Assembly: GCA_020086605.1 (NCBI GenBank)
Contig: JACBWW010000017.1
Span: 11,863,534 to 11,927,533, forward strand
Direction: 5' to 3'
DNA from: Lanius collurio
Lineage: Eukaryota; Chordata; Aves; Passeriformes; Laniidae
Length of the DNA: 64,000 nt
The position numbers and the translations under genes were made by a program. The notes beneath the pieces were generated by a model that searched no databases, was not told the origin of the DNA, and saw nothing but the letters and a program-made list of their open reading frames with translations. How positions within the stretch are numbered: position 1 is the stretch's first letter; each line of letters starts with the position of its first letter. Shown piece after piece: positions 38,401 through 51,480 of this stretch.

Positions 38401-39733
38401 GGCTAAAAAGTGTCCTGTGGCCTTGAGGGAGAACTGAATCTGGTACAAATCCGAAGTAATTTTCCTGATATGGTTTGCAGCAATCCCAGTTGCATTAGCC
38501 CAGGGGGTTCTCAGCTGGAAGCAGCCAGGACGAGGTCCAGCCAGGTGAGAATCAGCCCCTGGGGCAGGAGAGAGGGGTGGGCTGCAGGACAGGGGTGATG
38601 CTCCTGGCAGTAACCACACCCCCTTCCCCACTGCTGCTGCAGGAGTGCCATGAGCAAACACACTCAGTGTCCTGGCAAACGGTGAAAGGATTCATAGGCA
38701 TCAGGCCAAGAAGAGTCCATTAGATCATCTTTTCCTCACTGAATGCCAAATGTGACTTTCAAATACCTTTTGAGAGCCACATGGTGGCACACCCCTTACT
38801 ATTAAAAGGTCTACATTTTCAGCAAGGCTCTGATACTCAGAAAAATAAGGTCAGGTTCAATGTCAAGGCTTTTGTGGTAAACCCACACGCACCCATTATC
38901 TAATAACCCAGGAAATACAATTAAAATATCTGAGATCTAAAACATGAAGGATACTTCCCACTGCCATGCAAGTTTGATAAAAATACTGAACCATGGGGCT
39001 CTTGAGACCTCCCTCATCCCAGCTGTTAGGTGTCCAGGATGGCTTTCCCCTCTGTCTCCCACCCCTGCCTTCCTCTTAGGAGTCCATGGGACCCTGTCAG
39101 CATCAGCAGAACTGACCATCTCTCCCTTTCCCTGTGGAGGGTGCATACAGGGATCATGGAGAGCAGCAAGAGGCAAAGTGACAGGCCTGTGCCAATGGAA
39201 TGGCACTCAGCCCTACTTCATGGAGACAGGACATTCAACAGGTACTGGGGATGGAACAGTAAGCTGTAGACTAGAGCTGGTGATGGCAAGCTGTCTCATC
39301 CAGAAAGGCATGGTGAGTGTTACAAAGCCAAGCCATGGCAGGGTAAAATCTGATCTGGCCCAGTCTGAGGGGGAGCAAGTTGCCACTGCTAACCCCTGAC
39401 TGCAGGGTTTCACCCATACCCACTTTGTCAGAGCCCCATGAGTTGGCTTACACCATTGCAGACCCAGAAAAGCATCTGGACTTTGTTGGAAGATGTCAGG
39501 AGCTGGAAAAGCCACCATTTCTTCTGCTTGTTTATTCTGGTTTTTAATCTCCTGTCAATGATTAGAAGTTTATAACTAATTTCTCAGTTGAATTTGGCTG
39601 GAGTTAGCCCTCAGGTTTTTGTTCTTGTTATGCTTTTCTTCTCTGCATTACAGAGTTTTGCTGTACCTAGAATTTCTGCACAGATTAGTATTTATGCTTT
39701 GTAAACACATCATCTCTTGATCTTTTTGATCAG
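35412..39733. other. No gene recognised
   Basis: AT-leaning single-copy DNA. If the candidate exons on either side are real, this would be intron. A CTCF-like site at 38,778-38,790 (CCACATGGTGGCA) is the only motif I would mark. Confidence 0.4.
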
Positions 39734-39922
39734 GCCACCAGGATGAGCTGCCAGTCGTGGAGAGGTATCGCAGAGAGAGCAGTGCTGAACAGAGATGCTA
39801 AGTTTGTGCTAGACTGGCTGCACACACAGCTGAGTGCACAGGACCAGGTTCCCTGGTTTAACATTACTGATACAGGAGCACAGGCCATGAATATTGGTGA
39901 TGGTTTGGAGATCAAACTCTTT
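39734..39922 (+). CDS. Candidate coding exon 'A', unidentified gene
   Basis: An open exon of 189 nt (63 codons) between a pyrimidine-rich acceptor (TCTTGATCTTTTTGATCAG) and a strong donor, GTAAGTATT. Both boundaries are in phase 0. Codon use looks vertebrate-coding, with many GNN, CTG and CAG codons and no rare-codon clustering. It contains an internal ATG at 39,743 (MSCQSWRGIAERA...), an amphipathic stretch (AKFVLDWLHTQL) and one N-glycosylation sequon (NIT). The next candidate exon, at 41,422, also begins in phase 0. I do not recognise the family. A chance open frame with good splice sites remains possible. Confidence 0.35.
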
Positions 39923-41421
39923 GTAAGTATTAAACAGATTCCTCAGTCTCTGTAACAATAATTTTTTTTTCAGTGAAGATGGTCAAACTGTAAAACATTG
40001 TGCTTTTTCAATATTTTCCCTCCTTGTGAATCATACAGGTGTCTCTTTCCTCAACATCTTCTGCTTTACTAATGCTTCTTCATCCTTATGAAAACACAAC
40101 GGTATTTACAGTTTACTATTTATTTGTCCTGGTTTAGATTAAATTACAATGAAGCTGCCAGTCTCTCCCTCGGGATCTGTGTAAAAACAATTGTGTTTCT
40201 TTATGTAAGCTCCAGGATCAGTAGCTGTAAGAGCAGGGCTCCAGAGGGCAGGGAGCACAGCCTGGAGAGGAGCTGCTCTGCAGCTGAATGCAAATACCTG
40301 ACCCTGGCCTGCACATGCAGGGGACCAGTGATGGTGGGTGTGTGTCTGGGTGTGTGAAAGAGGGAGGCAGGGAGCCCAGAAGCAGATGCAGAGAAGAGAC
40401 AGGCTGGCAGCTGGCATGCCAGGCCACACAAAGTGACTTTGACACAAGGAACAATTTGGGAGGGCACCATAAGAAATCTCATTTTGCATTGGGAGAAAAC
40501 AATTGTCCCTGGTAGCATGAGCCATCTTGTGCCCAATGCACTCTCTGTAAGTCTGCAAGGAAAGGAGATTGCACTGAGGAAATAACTAAATTAATTTTCA
40601 GTTTCTTCTTCTTATAAGTTTAATCTTCAGCACCCAAAAATCTGGCTACATACTCAGGTTGAAAAAAAAGTAGTGGCATTTTGCAAGTAGCAAAATAAAC
40701 GGAGAAACTGCGGTGGTATCTTTGGCAGGGATATATTGGTGCTCCAGGTATCTCCTGCATCCACTGTGCAGATGGATCTGGCATCCTAGCTTTGTTCACT
40801 GGAGTTGGGAGTGTGGGGCTGAAGATCATGGAGCAGAGGATCAGCTCTCCTCTCTCACCTCATGGATGTCATACCAACACTTTTAAATCCCTCTAGCAGA
40901 TACATAGATTATTTGGTCCTGAATAGCTTCTCAGAAAATTACAGCTCCACTGTAAGGATGGCTGGCTGGACACACAGCTGCGTTTTGGGATGGTGCATAA
41001 CACTGATTCCAGCTTCTCCAGCTACCTTACTCCTACCCCAGAGATCAGCCATCAGCTCTGGACACCGAAACCCTGCTCCCAGTGAGCCATGGCCTGATGG
41101 CTCCCAAGCTCTCTTGGACCACAAGCCATACATCAACCATTCCTGTTCTAGCAGCAGTTTCCCCATGTTGGCTGATTCCCTGGTATCACCTACACCCCTT
41201 GCAGCTGAAAATAGTGATTGCAGCATCAATTAATTTATTTTGCTTTTTTTTTCTCTGAGAATGAATGAATTAATTTTTTCAAGGGAGGCTAGTGCAAAGA
41301 TGATCAATGTTATTGCATAGCAGCAGTAACTCAGAAACATCCCAGAAGAATCCTTTCTCTCTCTCTCTTTTCTTTGTGACTGGAAAAAATGTTAAAAACA
41401 AATCTCCTAATTTACTTGCAG

Positions 41422-41535
41422 CCTGAGATTTTTACCAAGTGTATGTTTATGTTCAGTTTGAAAGATTGGGCGTATGATGGAAGTGTTGAAGTTTTCTCAA
41501 GCAGTCCAGAGCTGTTCGATGACATACACTACAAG
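41422..41535 (+). CDS. Candidate coding exon 'B', unidentified gene
   Basis: 114 nt (38 codons), phase 0 to phase 0, between acceptor TTTACTTGCAG and donor GTCAGT. The translation begins PEIFTKCMFMF and ends ELFDDIHYK; it is mixed-hydrophobicity and protein-like, but short. It is in phase with candidate exon A, which lies 1.5 kb upstream on the same strand. No domain is recognised. Confidence 0.3.
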
Positions 41536-42767
41536 GTCAGTCTTGTTTGCTGTTAAATTCAGTGGTAACACTTCCTTCAAATTCATGGGGAAACAGGATC
41601 AGGCCCTCTATTTAATTTGTATCTATCTTAGTAGGAGGTTTCTTGTTCCTCTAAAATGTGCCTGTAGATGATCTCATGATCTGTTGTCTATGTGTGCTGG
41701 CAAGGTCCTCAAGCACTTACAGTGCTCACACGTGACAGCGTGACAGATCACCTGCAGTCCTTGTGTCACCAGAGGGGCTGCAGGTTGGGATATCTTGCTT
41801 TTTCATAAGGATTATCAAATTTTCTCTGCAAACACTGCCTTGCAGAAACAAATGGAAAAACTGCTTCCATCAAGAAAACAAAGGAAACATACTTTATGCC
41901 TTCCTTAGGATTTCAGATGGATGTGGTTGAAAGGAGGTTGCATACTCTGTTTCCAAATGAAAGTTAAACTGGACACCTAGACCTTTGTCTTAAGTGAAAG
42001 GGAAAGGCTGTCCTTACACAAGGCAGCTGCCCCATAGACTCAGAGCTCTGCTATGAGTCAACTACATATTTTGCTGAAGAAGTTGCCAGAGATTTTATGG
42101 GACGTGGCTAATCATATCTAGAAGTGAACACAGTTCCCCTGTGTTTCCATACCTGCTGCAGGACTCCTGCTACCATTCAACTATTTGAGATGTTCACCAT
42201 TTCCAGAATGCACACAAAATCTGCAAGTAAGTCACAGATCAAATTTTTTAATTAATTCCTGGTATTGTGTAGAATTTTCCCCAGATTTTCCTTAGAACAG
42301 GTACAAAGAGAATCTTCCAAAGATTAAAGTATATTTTCTGTTAGGACCTGGCATTTTAATTTTGAATGGAAGGTTTTTGATAGAGATTTAAAATGTCTCT
42401 TCTTGGCATACATCTCTACACCTAGTCTTGGATTTCAAAGGTCAGCAGTGTAAGAAGGTAAAATTTTAATTCAGACTCCACCTACTGATAACAAATATGT
42501 TGCTCTGATTTTTTTTCTCTTTTCTCCTTCTAAACACAAGAACAGCCACCACAGCATAATCAAAAAATACTCCTTTGTAATTTTGTACTTTCCCAAGCAT
42601 TCAAAGAAAACAACAGACAGAGCTAATGTTCATCTGTGATGACAGCCACTTCCACCACCCTTTCTCTCTTTAACCCTCTCTGTCCCTGCCTTGAATCCTC
42701 CCAGCTGTGGGTTGCAAATGTTTCCACACCAGACATTTTCTTCCATGGCACTGTGGCCTTTCCATAG

Positions 42768-42844
42768 AGGAGAAAAAAATTGTGCATCACTTAAAAATTC
42801 CACAACTACAGCTTACACTACTGAGCAGATACAAGTTTTACTCG
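42768..42844 (+). CDS. Candidate coding exon 'C', unidentified gene
   Basis: 77 nt between a pyrimidine-rich acceptor ending CCTTTCCATAG and donor GTAAGA. It enters with one base completing a codon, has 25 open codons with one sequon (NST), and leaves with one base. That exit phase is exactly what the exon at 44,296 needs. The link back to exon B is missing: B leaves in phase 0 and C needs a two-base carry, so an exon of length 2 modulo 3 would have to lie between them. I did not find a convincing one. Confidence 0.22.
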
Positions 42845-44295
42845 GTAAGATTCTGGGCTGTGTTTTGTTGTGTTTTTATTATAAATACATAAATAAGAGG
42901 TATTGGAAAGCTTGCAGATTTTAATCTGTTTTTGAGGTCTTCCTTTTCTCAGTGTCTTTGAAAATTCAAGCTAAATCAGCTGTGTCCAAGGGCATTGTTA
43001 TCTACCCAGCTCCTGACCCTCACCCCTGTGCCCCATTCCAACACACGCAAAAGAGACCCTGGGGAAAATCTTTTGAAGCTGAACCCTAAATCACATGTGA
43101 AAATGGAAAATCAAGTTCATTAAAAAAACCTCAAACTATATTGTTAAAGTTATTTTAGAGCTTGTGGAATGCACTGGGTTTGCAAACAGAGACTGAGAAG
43201 CACTGTGCAGTGAGGGGAAGCTCTCCCCGTGCAGCAGAGGAGAGGCAGCCCCTGGCAGCACAGCAGAGCTGGGACTTCCTCACAGGTCAGTCCTTCCACC
43301 CACTCAGACAGGTCTCCCTTGCAGACCACTGTCCAGCCTTCCCTGAGGACAGAAGAAGCAAAGAGAGACCATTGAGGTACCAGACTGATATAATTAATAT
43401 CTCTCACAAGCAGGCTGGTTTTAATAGGGCCCCACTCCCAAAGCTGGGAGGAAACTCCCAGCTTCTGTTGCTAGTCCTGGAGAAGGATTTGCAGACCCTC
43501 CAACACTTCCTGAACATCAGTGACAGCAGTCTTGTCCCTTGATGCCACGTGAGCTCTCTCTAAGTTCTGGCCAGGAACAATGAATTGAAATGGCAGGTCC
43601 TGCCACTGCAAGGGTCCCTGTTCTCAAGAGTGTGCTGAGCGGGAAAGAGGACCCTGCAGAGCTTCCCACAGGGAAGCCTGCTAGCCATGTGCTGACAAAT
43701 GATTTACCTCACCTCAGCACAGCAACAAGGCTGCTCTTACAGTGAGCCAGGCTCCAGCAGCCCTGCCACAGGACACAAACCTGGTGTAAGTGCAGCTGCA
43801 ACGGTGGGGAGGGGGAATCTGAAGGCAGAATCTTATCCCTCAACTTGGAATGTGTTTAGGTTTCAGTGGATAATGCCACTGTTCTTGCACAAAATGCTTC
43901 AGGACTTCAGACAACTACATGTTTATATGATCATTGGAATTGTCTTCTCCCCTCGTTTCCATTTTCTCAGCCTGTTGGTTACTGTGCCTTCCTAGCTTAC
44001 AGCCACCCAGAGCCCCAGAGATGGTTCAGGTCTGAACCAAACAAGTCCTGATAAGTAGATTCATCAGGGTATTTCATTGATTAATGATCTCAGATGTTCT
44101 GAAAAGAATAGTTTCTATGCAAGGTGGTCCCAGATACCATAAGAGACTGCAAAAAAGTTTGGGAAGGAACTCTCTGAAGGACTTTGAAAGTGTAAGACAG
44201 AAATCTTCAAGGTGCTAATGTGCTGTTTACTGGATATTTATTTTTCACCTGAGATACTTTTCTGTAACACTTTTTCTCTCTATTTTCTTCCCTAG

Positions 44296-44660
44296 TCTCT
44301 CCTGTGAGATGTTTTGCAAAGACTGAAGAAGTGGAAGTTTGTCCACTCATTCCCACCCATTTGCAAAGCCCTGAAGTTGTGAGTTCCTTCTCTCCAGTGG
44401 GGTTGTGCTGCCTTTGTGTGGCAGTCTGGCAAAGGGTAGCCATGCCCATTCAGGAGCACACGAGAGCCCTGTCAAAAGAACTGTCCCGAAAGTCCCTCAC
44501 CATGCATTCACTCCAGTGGGTTTCTCACAATTGTTTTGACACAGATAATGTCTTCAGATATGTTACCCAACAGCAGATCCGCATGGAGAGAAGCACAGCC
44601 CGTGAGCTCACTCAAGAGCATGACACCAGCCTGGAGCAGAATTCACTCGAGCAGCCACAG
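44296..44660 (+). CDS. Candidate coding exon 'D', unidentified gene
   Basis: The longest splice-flanked open segment in the window: 365 nt, 121 codons. The acceptor has a long uninterrupted pyrimidine tract (TTTTTCTCTCTATTTTCTTCCCTAG) and the donor is GTATTG. It enters with two bases, matching the exit phase of candidate C, and leaves in phase 0. Codon use is coding-like, and the C-terminal part is hydrophilic and Glu/Gln-rich (ARELTQEHDTSLEQNSLEQ). A short cysteine-rich hydrophobic stretch (GLCCLCVAVW) lies near the middle. I recognise no family. About 120 open codons will occur by chance a few times in 64 kb, so the case rests on the combined splice sites, phase and composition. Confidence 0.35.
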
Positions 44661-47600
44661 GTATTGTCGTGGGGCTGGAGGCTGCTCATTCTCCCCACTG
44701 CCAGGCTGCTTTCAGCTTCATGTGCTTGAATGCTGCCAGGCAGGCACCTTCATCCACTTCTACGTGGCCAGAAACTACCGTGGATGGAGGTTTTTCTGCA
44801 AATACTGGTGTGCTTGTCTCTGTAATCAGACATGAGAGAGAGAGGGAAGGAGGGGAGAAAATGGGAGGCAGACTTACCTCTGCTTATGATATTTCAATCC
44901 CTTCTTGCTCTGCTGTGAAAAAGAAAAAAAAAAAGTTATAATTAAAGAAATTTTCTATCTCTGAAAAGGAAGATATGGTCTGAACACAAACAGGAGGTCT
45001 TCCTGTTGTCTAACCAGCTTCCCCCAGACATTCAGTTTTCTCTTATAGCAGAATATCTGCTGGTCAGACACAACAAAACCCTTCTCAGGCATGCCTGGGA
45101 GCTCCACACTGATGGCAAACCCCAAGCCAATTGTAGGATCTGCCTGGTAGTAGTGTAGCCTGGAGCAGTCACTTTCCCAACTACTAACTCCACAACCAGC
45201 AGGATGCATTTATCTCGTCCAGCCCCACATCACAACCTGCCCAAATCAGGACTGATTATCTTCCACCCACAGTCAAAACACTCAGAAAACCTTGGTTTCA
45301 CTAGTATCCCAGGAGAGGAAAGGATGGATATGAGACAAGGGAAAGAAGCTGGCCTAGAGGTTCAAGGTGAAACCCTGGAGAATATTTGTGGGCAATGGTG
45401 GTGCCTGGGAGAAATGTCTCTTGCAATGGCCATGATGTCACTCTCCAGCCTCAGGAGTCAGTAGGGCTACCCACACCCTGCACAGACTGAAAGAGGAAGT
45501 GGACCCAGCCATCTATCACCCCCACCTTCTTGTGGGCACAGACACTGAGCTGCCCAGATAGGACCCTGGATTCCCCCCATAGCCAGGAGGTGAAGTAAGG
45601 CGGAGCGGAAGGGCTCGGGTTGCTGCCTCTGCTGCTGGGGCTAGCTCTGGAGGAGCAGGGCTCTGGTACCCCTGCAAGTGGGGGAGAGGGGCTGTGGTAC
45701 CCCTGCAAGCCATCCTGCAGCAGTTAACTGAAGGGCTGAGGTTGCCAGTACACCACAAGGGGCTGCTGAGCTGGAAGATGCCATGGTCAGCTCTGCCCTC
45801 TGCCACAGTGCTGTCTTCTTGACAGTGCTCTCTTAAAAGGCCATGCAGAGCCCTGGACAGGAGCAGAAGGCACTCAGACTGTGACACCACTGCCATCCAT
45901 GGAGACCTGGATGGCATGTCAGGAGAGGGTGTGGGCAGACAGGCCTGAACCCCAAAGTTCAGGAGAGGCTGTGGCCCCTGTACCTTCCAGCCTCTCTTCC
46001 TGGAGCACGTGAGCTGGCTCACACCGACTGAACTCCTTTGGCCAGCAGCAGCAGGGGACACTCTATTCCTGCAGGGCTGCTGGTCCCCACGCACTGGGAT
46101 CCCCAGGGCAAAAGGTAAAGCAAGCTGTAAGAAGGCAGTAAGCAGTCAGACAGGGCCAGCTCCCCAGCAGGGAGGGCCGTGGCTGGCTCTGGTGACCCCG
46201 GGATGCTCCTGCTGTCTGTTGGGGTGTGCACAGAGGCACGCACGTACACAGGGGCTGTGCTGGACAGCCCGGGCCACAAACAGGTTTTATCAGTGCAGAC
46301 GTGGAAAGCACAGAGCTTCAGGCACTGCCATTTGGCAGCTCTCTGATATCAGTAGTGAGAGGTCAGGGGTTCCATGGGAACTGGAAAGCTGACAAATGGG
46401 ACCCACTAAGGGAAGGGCTACATGCTTTAGCTGCTCAGACATCTTGGCCTCTTCCCCTGGTGCTGGTCAGCCCTTGAGCAGAAGCTGTGACATGCACTGA
46501 ACCCACTGATGTTAGGAAGCCACACCTAAACTCACTAACCCTTAGCCCTGGTGTGTATGCACCCTTTGCCTTTTACACAATCACCTGCACACACAGTGAG
46601 TCACACTGTACAAGTCTAGGAGGTTTGTCTGAGAGAAGGCTTCAAATCTGCACCTCAACAGAGTGAAAACAGGGCTACATTTTATATTTTACATTCATAT
46701 TATAGGATATTTACAGAGAGATATATCACTTTCTCACTTTGAATGAATTTCTGATGCCTCCCATGAACAAAACTCATGTAAATTTGTGTTCAAATTTTTT
46801 TTTAATTTCCATAGGGAAATTAAATAAGTGTCAAACCAAGAATTACCGCAAAGATCAATTGATGAGCAGAGGCAAGAGACTAATTACACATAGGTACTGA
46901 GTTGGATGTTGCAAAGACATTTAGCAAGAAGGTCAAGGCAGTAAAAAGAAGTATGAACGTGCCCATTTTCCTCAAGTTTATGGTGAGACTCCAAAGAGGT
47001 TTTCTGTACACCCAGAGTAGTCAGTGCTTGCTCCTGATGTGTCTCATCTCCAGCTGCAGCAATGAAAGCCACTCTTTCCCCAAGGGCGGGTGTCACCACA
47101 CAGCCAAACCAGAGCCTGTCCACACAGCCTGGTGGAAGTTTATTTACTCTTGTTTTACCATTCTGCTATCTCTGTTTTTGGCCATGAACACTAACAAACT
47201 TGATGAAAATCCCTTAGAAGTGGAGCAGCAAAAGGACTTTCCCCATTATGGGACCATTTCCTTTCATGTAAACTATCTAAAGATAATAACAAGGCTCCAT
47301 GTTGATATTATTTGCTCATCTTCTTGTTTTCAATGTGTTTTTTAACAAGCAAAATGAGGTTTCAACATATTGGTAATATCTCCTGTGGATTAAATATTAA
47401 TAATTTTGTCAAAATAATAAATACAGAAATCCTGCCTAGTTATTCAGACATACAAATCCCTAATTGTGTGGGAAGCTGCTCAGATGAGGTTTACTTTCAG
47501 CAGGAGATAAAATGCTACAGAGCCGGTACGGTATCTGTGTCAGTATAAGATTTACAGCCTGATTCCCTGCCTGGAAACAAAGGAACAAATAGCTGCATGT

Positions 47601-50600
47601 CACGCACTGAACTGAAACATTATGGATTATATTATTACTTGAGTTTCTACAGGACTTCTCAGTGGGGGAAAAAAAATTCTATTAACTCCCTTTTACGACT
47701 AACAGCGGGGCAACATGAAGAGAATAATCTCCTCCATTTATAAATTCTGGGGGCCTTAAAACCTGAATAGCTGGCCAGGAGCTTTGTCACAAGGTCTGGT
47801 TGTTTCCTTTTCTTCATAAAATTCCTATCTCCATTAATCTGTGTTTATTTTCCTTCTGCTTTTTAATTTGCTTAATGGACTTCAGTTGAAGTCTCTCTTA
47901 GGAGTCAGAGGAAAGTAAACTCCAATAAATCCTTTGGGACTTAATAGTCACAGTTAAGCACTTCTTTGGATTATTTTGTCTGACTTTCATCTTTGCTGCT
48001 GCAAAAATGTCGGCTGCCTGGTACCACAGCCCTAACCCCATGACTTAAGAGCCTGGGAACAAACTGACAAAAGATATCCCTCTTTCTTTCTTTCTCTTTC
48101 TGCAAGCATGGAAATATTATGAGACTAGATTTAAGGGCATGAGAGGCAACTAGGGCATCCTCCATGCATTTGCCCCATGCAGAAACCATGTCAGAGGCTC
48201 AATGCTCCCTAAGATGTGAGCCCTGGCCAGTTTCTCCCATTCCCAGGCTTTGGTTTCCCGGAGAGGAAGAAGGAAGTTCCAGCTAAACAGGAGCTGCTGT
48301 GCACTGTACTGGACTCAGGATGAGTGCTGGGAAGCACAGCCTGCTCTGGGCAGCTCCAGCCTTAGCTCCCTGAAGCCAGGTACTGTGCTGGAGGTACCAG
48401 CTGCTCCTCCATCACACAGCCTGGCACCGTCTCACCTCAGCTCCCAGCACAGCAGGGGTAAGGAGGGCATTTTAGACCCCAGACTCATGAGGAATCTGAA
48501 CTCTGGCAGCCCACAATGGGCAACAGAGCCCTCCTGCAGGAGACAAGACCTGTGACGTTTCCTTGTTCCCAGTCCTACTGGCATCATCTGCTCAGTAATG
48601 TTTCATGTTATTAATCTATTATTTTCTTTTCAATGGGTAGGCTTTGAATGACAGCCAACATCGGTATTAAGTCTCTAAATACCTTTTCTGTCAGAAGTCC
48701 AAATCCTTTATGTTCTGACTCATATATTACTTTCTATGTAGCAGATTTATTTTTGCACAACATTTATTCCTGCAGGATTCCCTTACTCAGAAATTGCATT
48801 GTATAATTAGGTCCCAGCTGCCTATTTCTTATACTGAACAAAGGGTTGCTTTATTGTTCATTTCAGCAATTTAATTTTTCATTTAAATTCTCCCATGTAT
48901 GATAGACATAAGTAATTATGTCCCATTCCACCAAACTTTCTATTTCATTTCTCTAATGATTAGACTTTTAAACTAATACTTCCATAGTTTTGCATGTTGC
49001 TGGAGCAATTTACACATTTCTGTCCATAGTGAAACTGAGGCATGAAGCAAAGGCAAGCACTTAGAGTTGAGTTCCTCTGACTGACAAAATCAGGCAACTA
49101 ATGGGACCATTGATTTCCAATTCAGATTTTACTTATATTTTGGCCCAATCTGACTCTCCATGGAGGGCAATTTGTTCCTAAAGAAAATTTCCAGGCTCCT
49201 ATTTTTGTTTGACCCACTTGGTAAAATTATTACCCGTGAATGCATAGCCTTCTCTGTCAAACGCATTTAAGAAGATGGCCATGGAGAAGGTATTTGTGGA
49301 CATTTTTATGAAAACACACCATCACATGCTAGAGGAAAAGCTGAATCATTGGCAGTATCCAGCCTTGACTACTTTGCCTTGGATCTGTTTTCCTTACCTT
49401 GGTTTAGAAGGGCTCAGCTCCCAACATGCTAACTATAAATCTCAGAAATTCCTTCATTAAAATGCATATTTTCTGACTGTGCTTCCTTCTCAGCTTGCTC
49501 CTTTGTAGCAGCATCTGTCAGCAATAATGAGACATTAAGGGCTGGAAGTCAGCACAGCGAGGGCAGGTAAGGATACAACTGTAGGGTATGTAGGCCTTCC
49601 TTAAAACAGGGACCCAGCCCTTAAGGATGCCAGCAAAGGGACTGTGGTAGCATCACAAGGAAATGTGCTCTTTGGAATGGCCAAAGGCTTTTTCTGTCTG
49701 TGGTGGCTGCCACCATTGCTAGGCAGAGCAGACAAACACAGGTCAGGGCACAGGAGAGCACAAAACTCCACTGGATGCCAAACCCTCCCAAGAAGCTGGG
49801 TGAATATGCCAGTGGTTTGCTCTGCAGAGGGTGGTGCTGCTGGTGTCCCTCTGCTGGTGTCCCATGGGCCAGCACAGAGTGTCTGCACTGCCCACAGGCA
49901 CAGCAGGGACTAGCAGGGCTGAGTAGCCACTTGCCCAAGCCGATGCATCTCCTGGTACTGGCTGGAGACAAATGGCCAGGAGCCCTATTCTGGAGCTCTC
50001 AGAGCTGGAACAAAGGTGAAGATCCTGTATCTGTTTCTGTGAAACTTGCACCAAGCAAGGAAAAACTGCACAGCTTGGCCCAGGATGACAAAGCACGGAC
50101 TGGACCCTGCTCAGATGAGACACTTTGCATGGGTTGACAGGAGCCCCTGTAGCTTATTAGTCTGGCTCACTGATCCATGCTCTGATGTCTAGGATCTTGC
50201 TAACAAAATTATCACATCTAGTCAGAGTCAAAGCTGCTTTGTGGGAACCGTGAGTTTCCTGTCTTCTTTGCATTTGTGAAGAAAGACTTAGTCATGTTCC
50301 CAGGGTAGAAGTCACAATTTGCATTAGGAAAATATAAACAAAATTAAAAGATCGGCCCCATGACAGAGACAGCCCAACAACAGATTCAGGAAAGTACTAA
50401 CTAAATGCTTCACAGTAGGCAGATTTTGATTTGTATTTATAAGCCTTTTCTGTTTCAAAATACAGTGTTCTTTCTCTTTCATCTCCCAAACCTAGTCAAT
50501 ACAGAACAGAAACATAGCTTTTGTCAGTCTTCATTTTTCAGCTAGACTTGTTTGTGTTCTCTCTTAGCGTTTGAAGCAGACCAGTAGCAAATTACATTAC

Positions 50601-51480
50601 TGCTTCTCAGTTTGTAACACACTTGACCATGTTTTTTCAATAAAAATGACACCACTTAAATTCACTTGGTCAGTAATGAAGCAGCAAGAAAGATTGCATT
50701 TGGCAAGAAAAAGTAGCTGAGAATCCAGAGCTTCTTACAACTAAAGCAAAATAAAGAATTTAGGTTAATTAGACTATTTATGAACTCTAAGCTCTTCCTT
50801 TAATTTCTGTTTTACAATGAAATATATCACTGTGGCCACTTTAATCAGTCTTCCACACGCTATGGGAATATTTTTCCCACCATACCCAGCAATGGTGGTG
50901 GGCAAACGCTGTGGAGCAGAGCTTGTCCTTGGGGTACCAATGGGGGCCTTAGCGTCTGTCTAACCAGGGAATAGATGTGTCCCTTTGACAAGGACTGGTA
51001 CCAAATTGGGCGCAAATACTTCCCATTGGACATGGCTAGCTGGGTAGAAGGGGTAGGGATAGGCTGTCCATTGCTTCTAGGGCCACGTCAGCTTGGTGGA
51101 AACACCTCAGCTATGCAACTTTACTGAGGACTTAGATTTCTGTGTACCTCACCACCATCCTGTTTCCAGCTGAGGGATGAGTCAGCTGAATTGGTCCTGA
51201 GGACCCTGGTGAGGTTCTCTGAGGAAAACCTCCAGGGTAATAAGCCATCTGCCACTTCTGAGAAGAGAAAGCTTATTTCAATGTGTATCTTCCTTCAGAT
51301 AAAACTGCTTTTCTCGCTTTTCCATCATTTCAATCTCGTGATATCAGAATCTCTAAATGTGTCATCATGCCTGGAAACAGACAGTAATAGGTCTCACTTG
51401 CATTGAAGTTGGCTGGGTGGCATCACAGCACACCTGATGGCAGCCTAAAAATAGGTACTGTCATGACATTTCCAGTGGGT
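44661..51480. other. No gene recognised
   Basis: About 6.8 kb with several GC-rich patches, for example 45.5-46.3 kb, that produce long overlapping frames on both strands (such as 45,516-46,094 minus, 192 codons). The competing frames and lack of domains suggest compositional artefacts rather than genes. If the candidate gene is real, this may be intron. Confidence 0.4.

Noticed and set aside
42162..42226. 65-nt candidate exon between CTGCTGCAG and GTAAGT
   Set aside because: The splice sites are excellent, but in the frame required after exon B it contains a TGA, so it cannot be the missing link.
43860..44051. Open plus-strand segment after TGTTTAG, with sequons
   Set aside because: The acceptor is weak, there is no usable donor and the frame ends at a stop. 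The phase does not fit the neighbouring candidate exons.
45516..46094. 192-codon minus-strand frame
   Set aside because: It lies in a GC-rich patch with competing frames and has no domain, splice context or start context.
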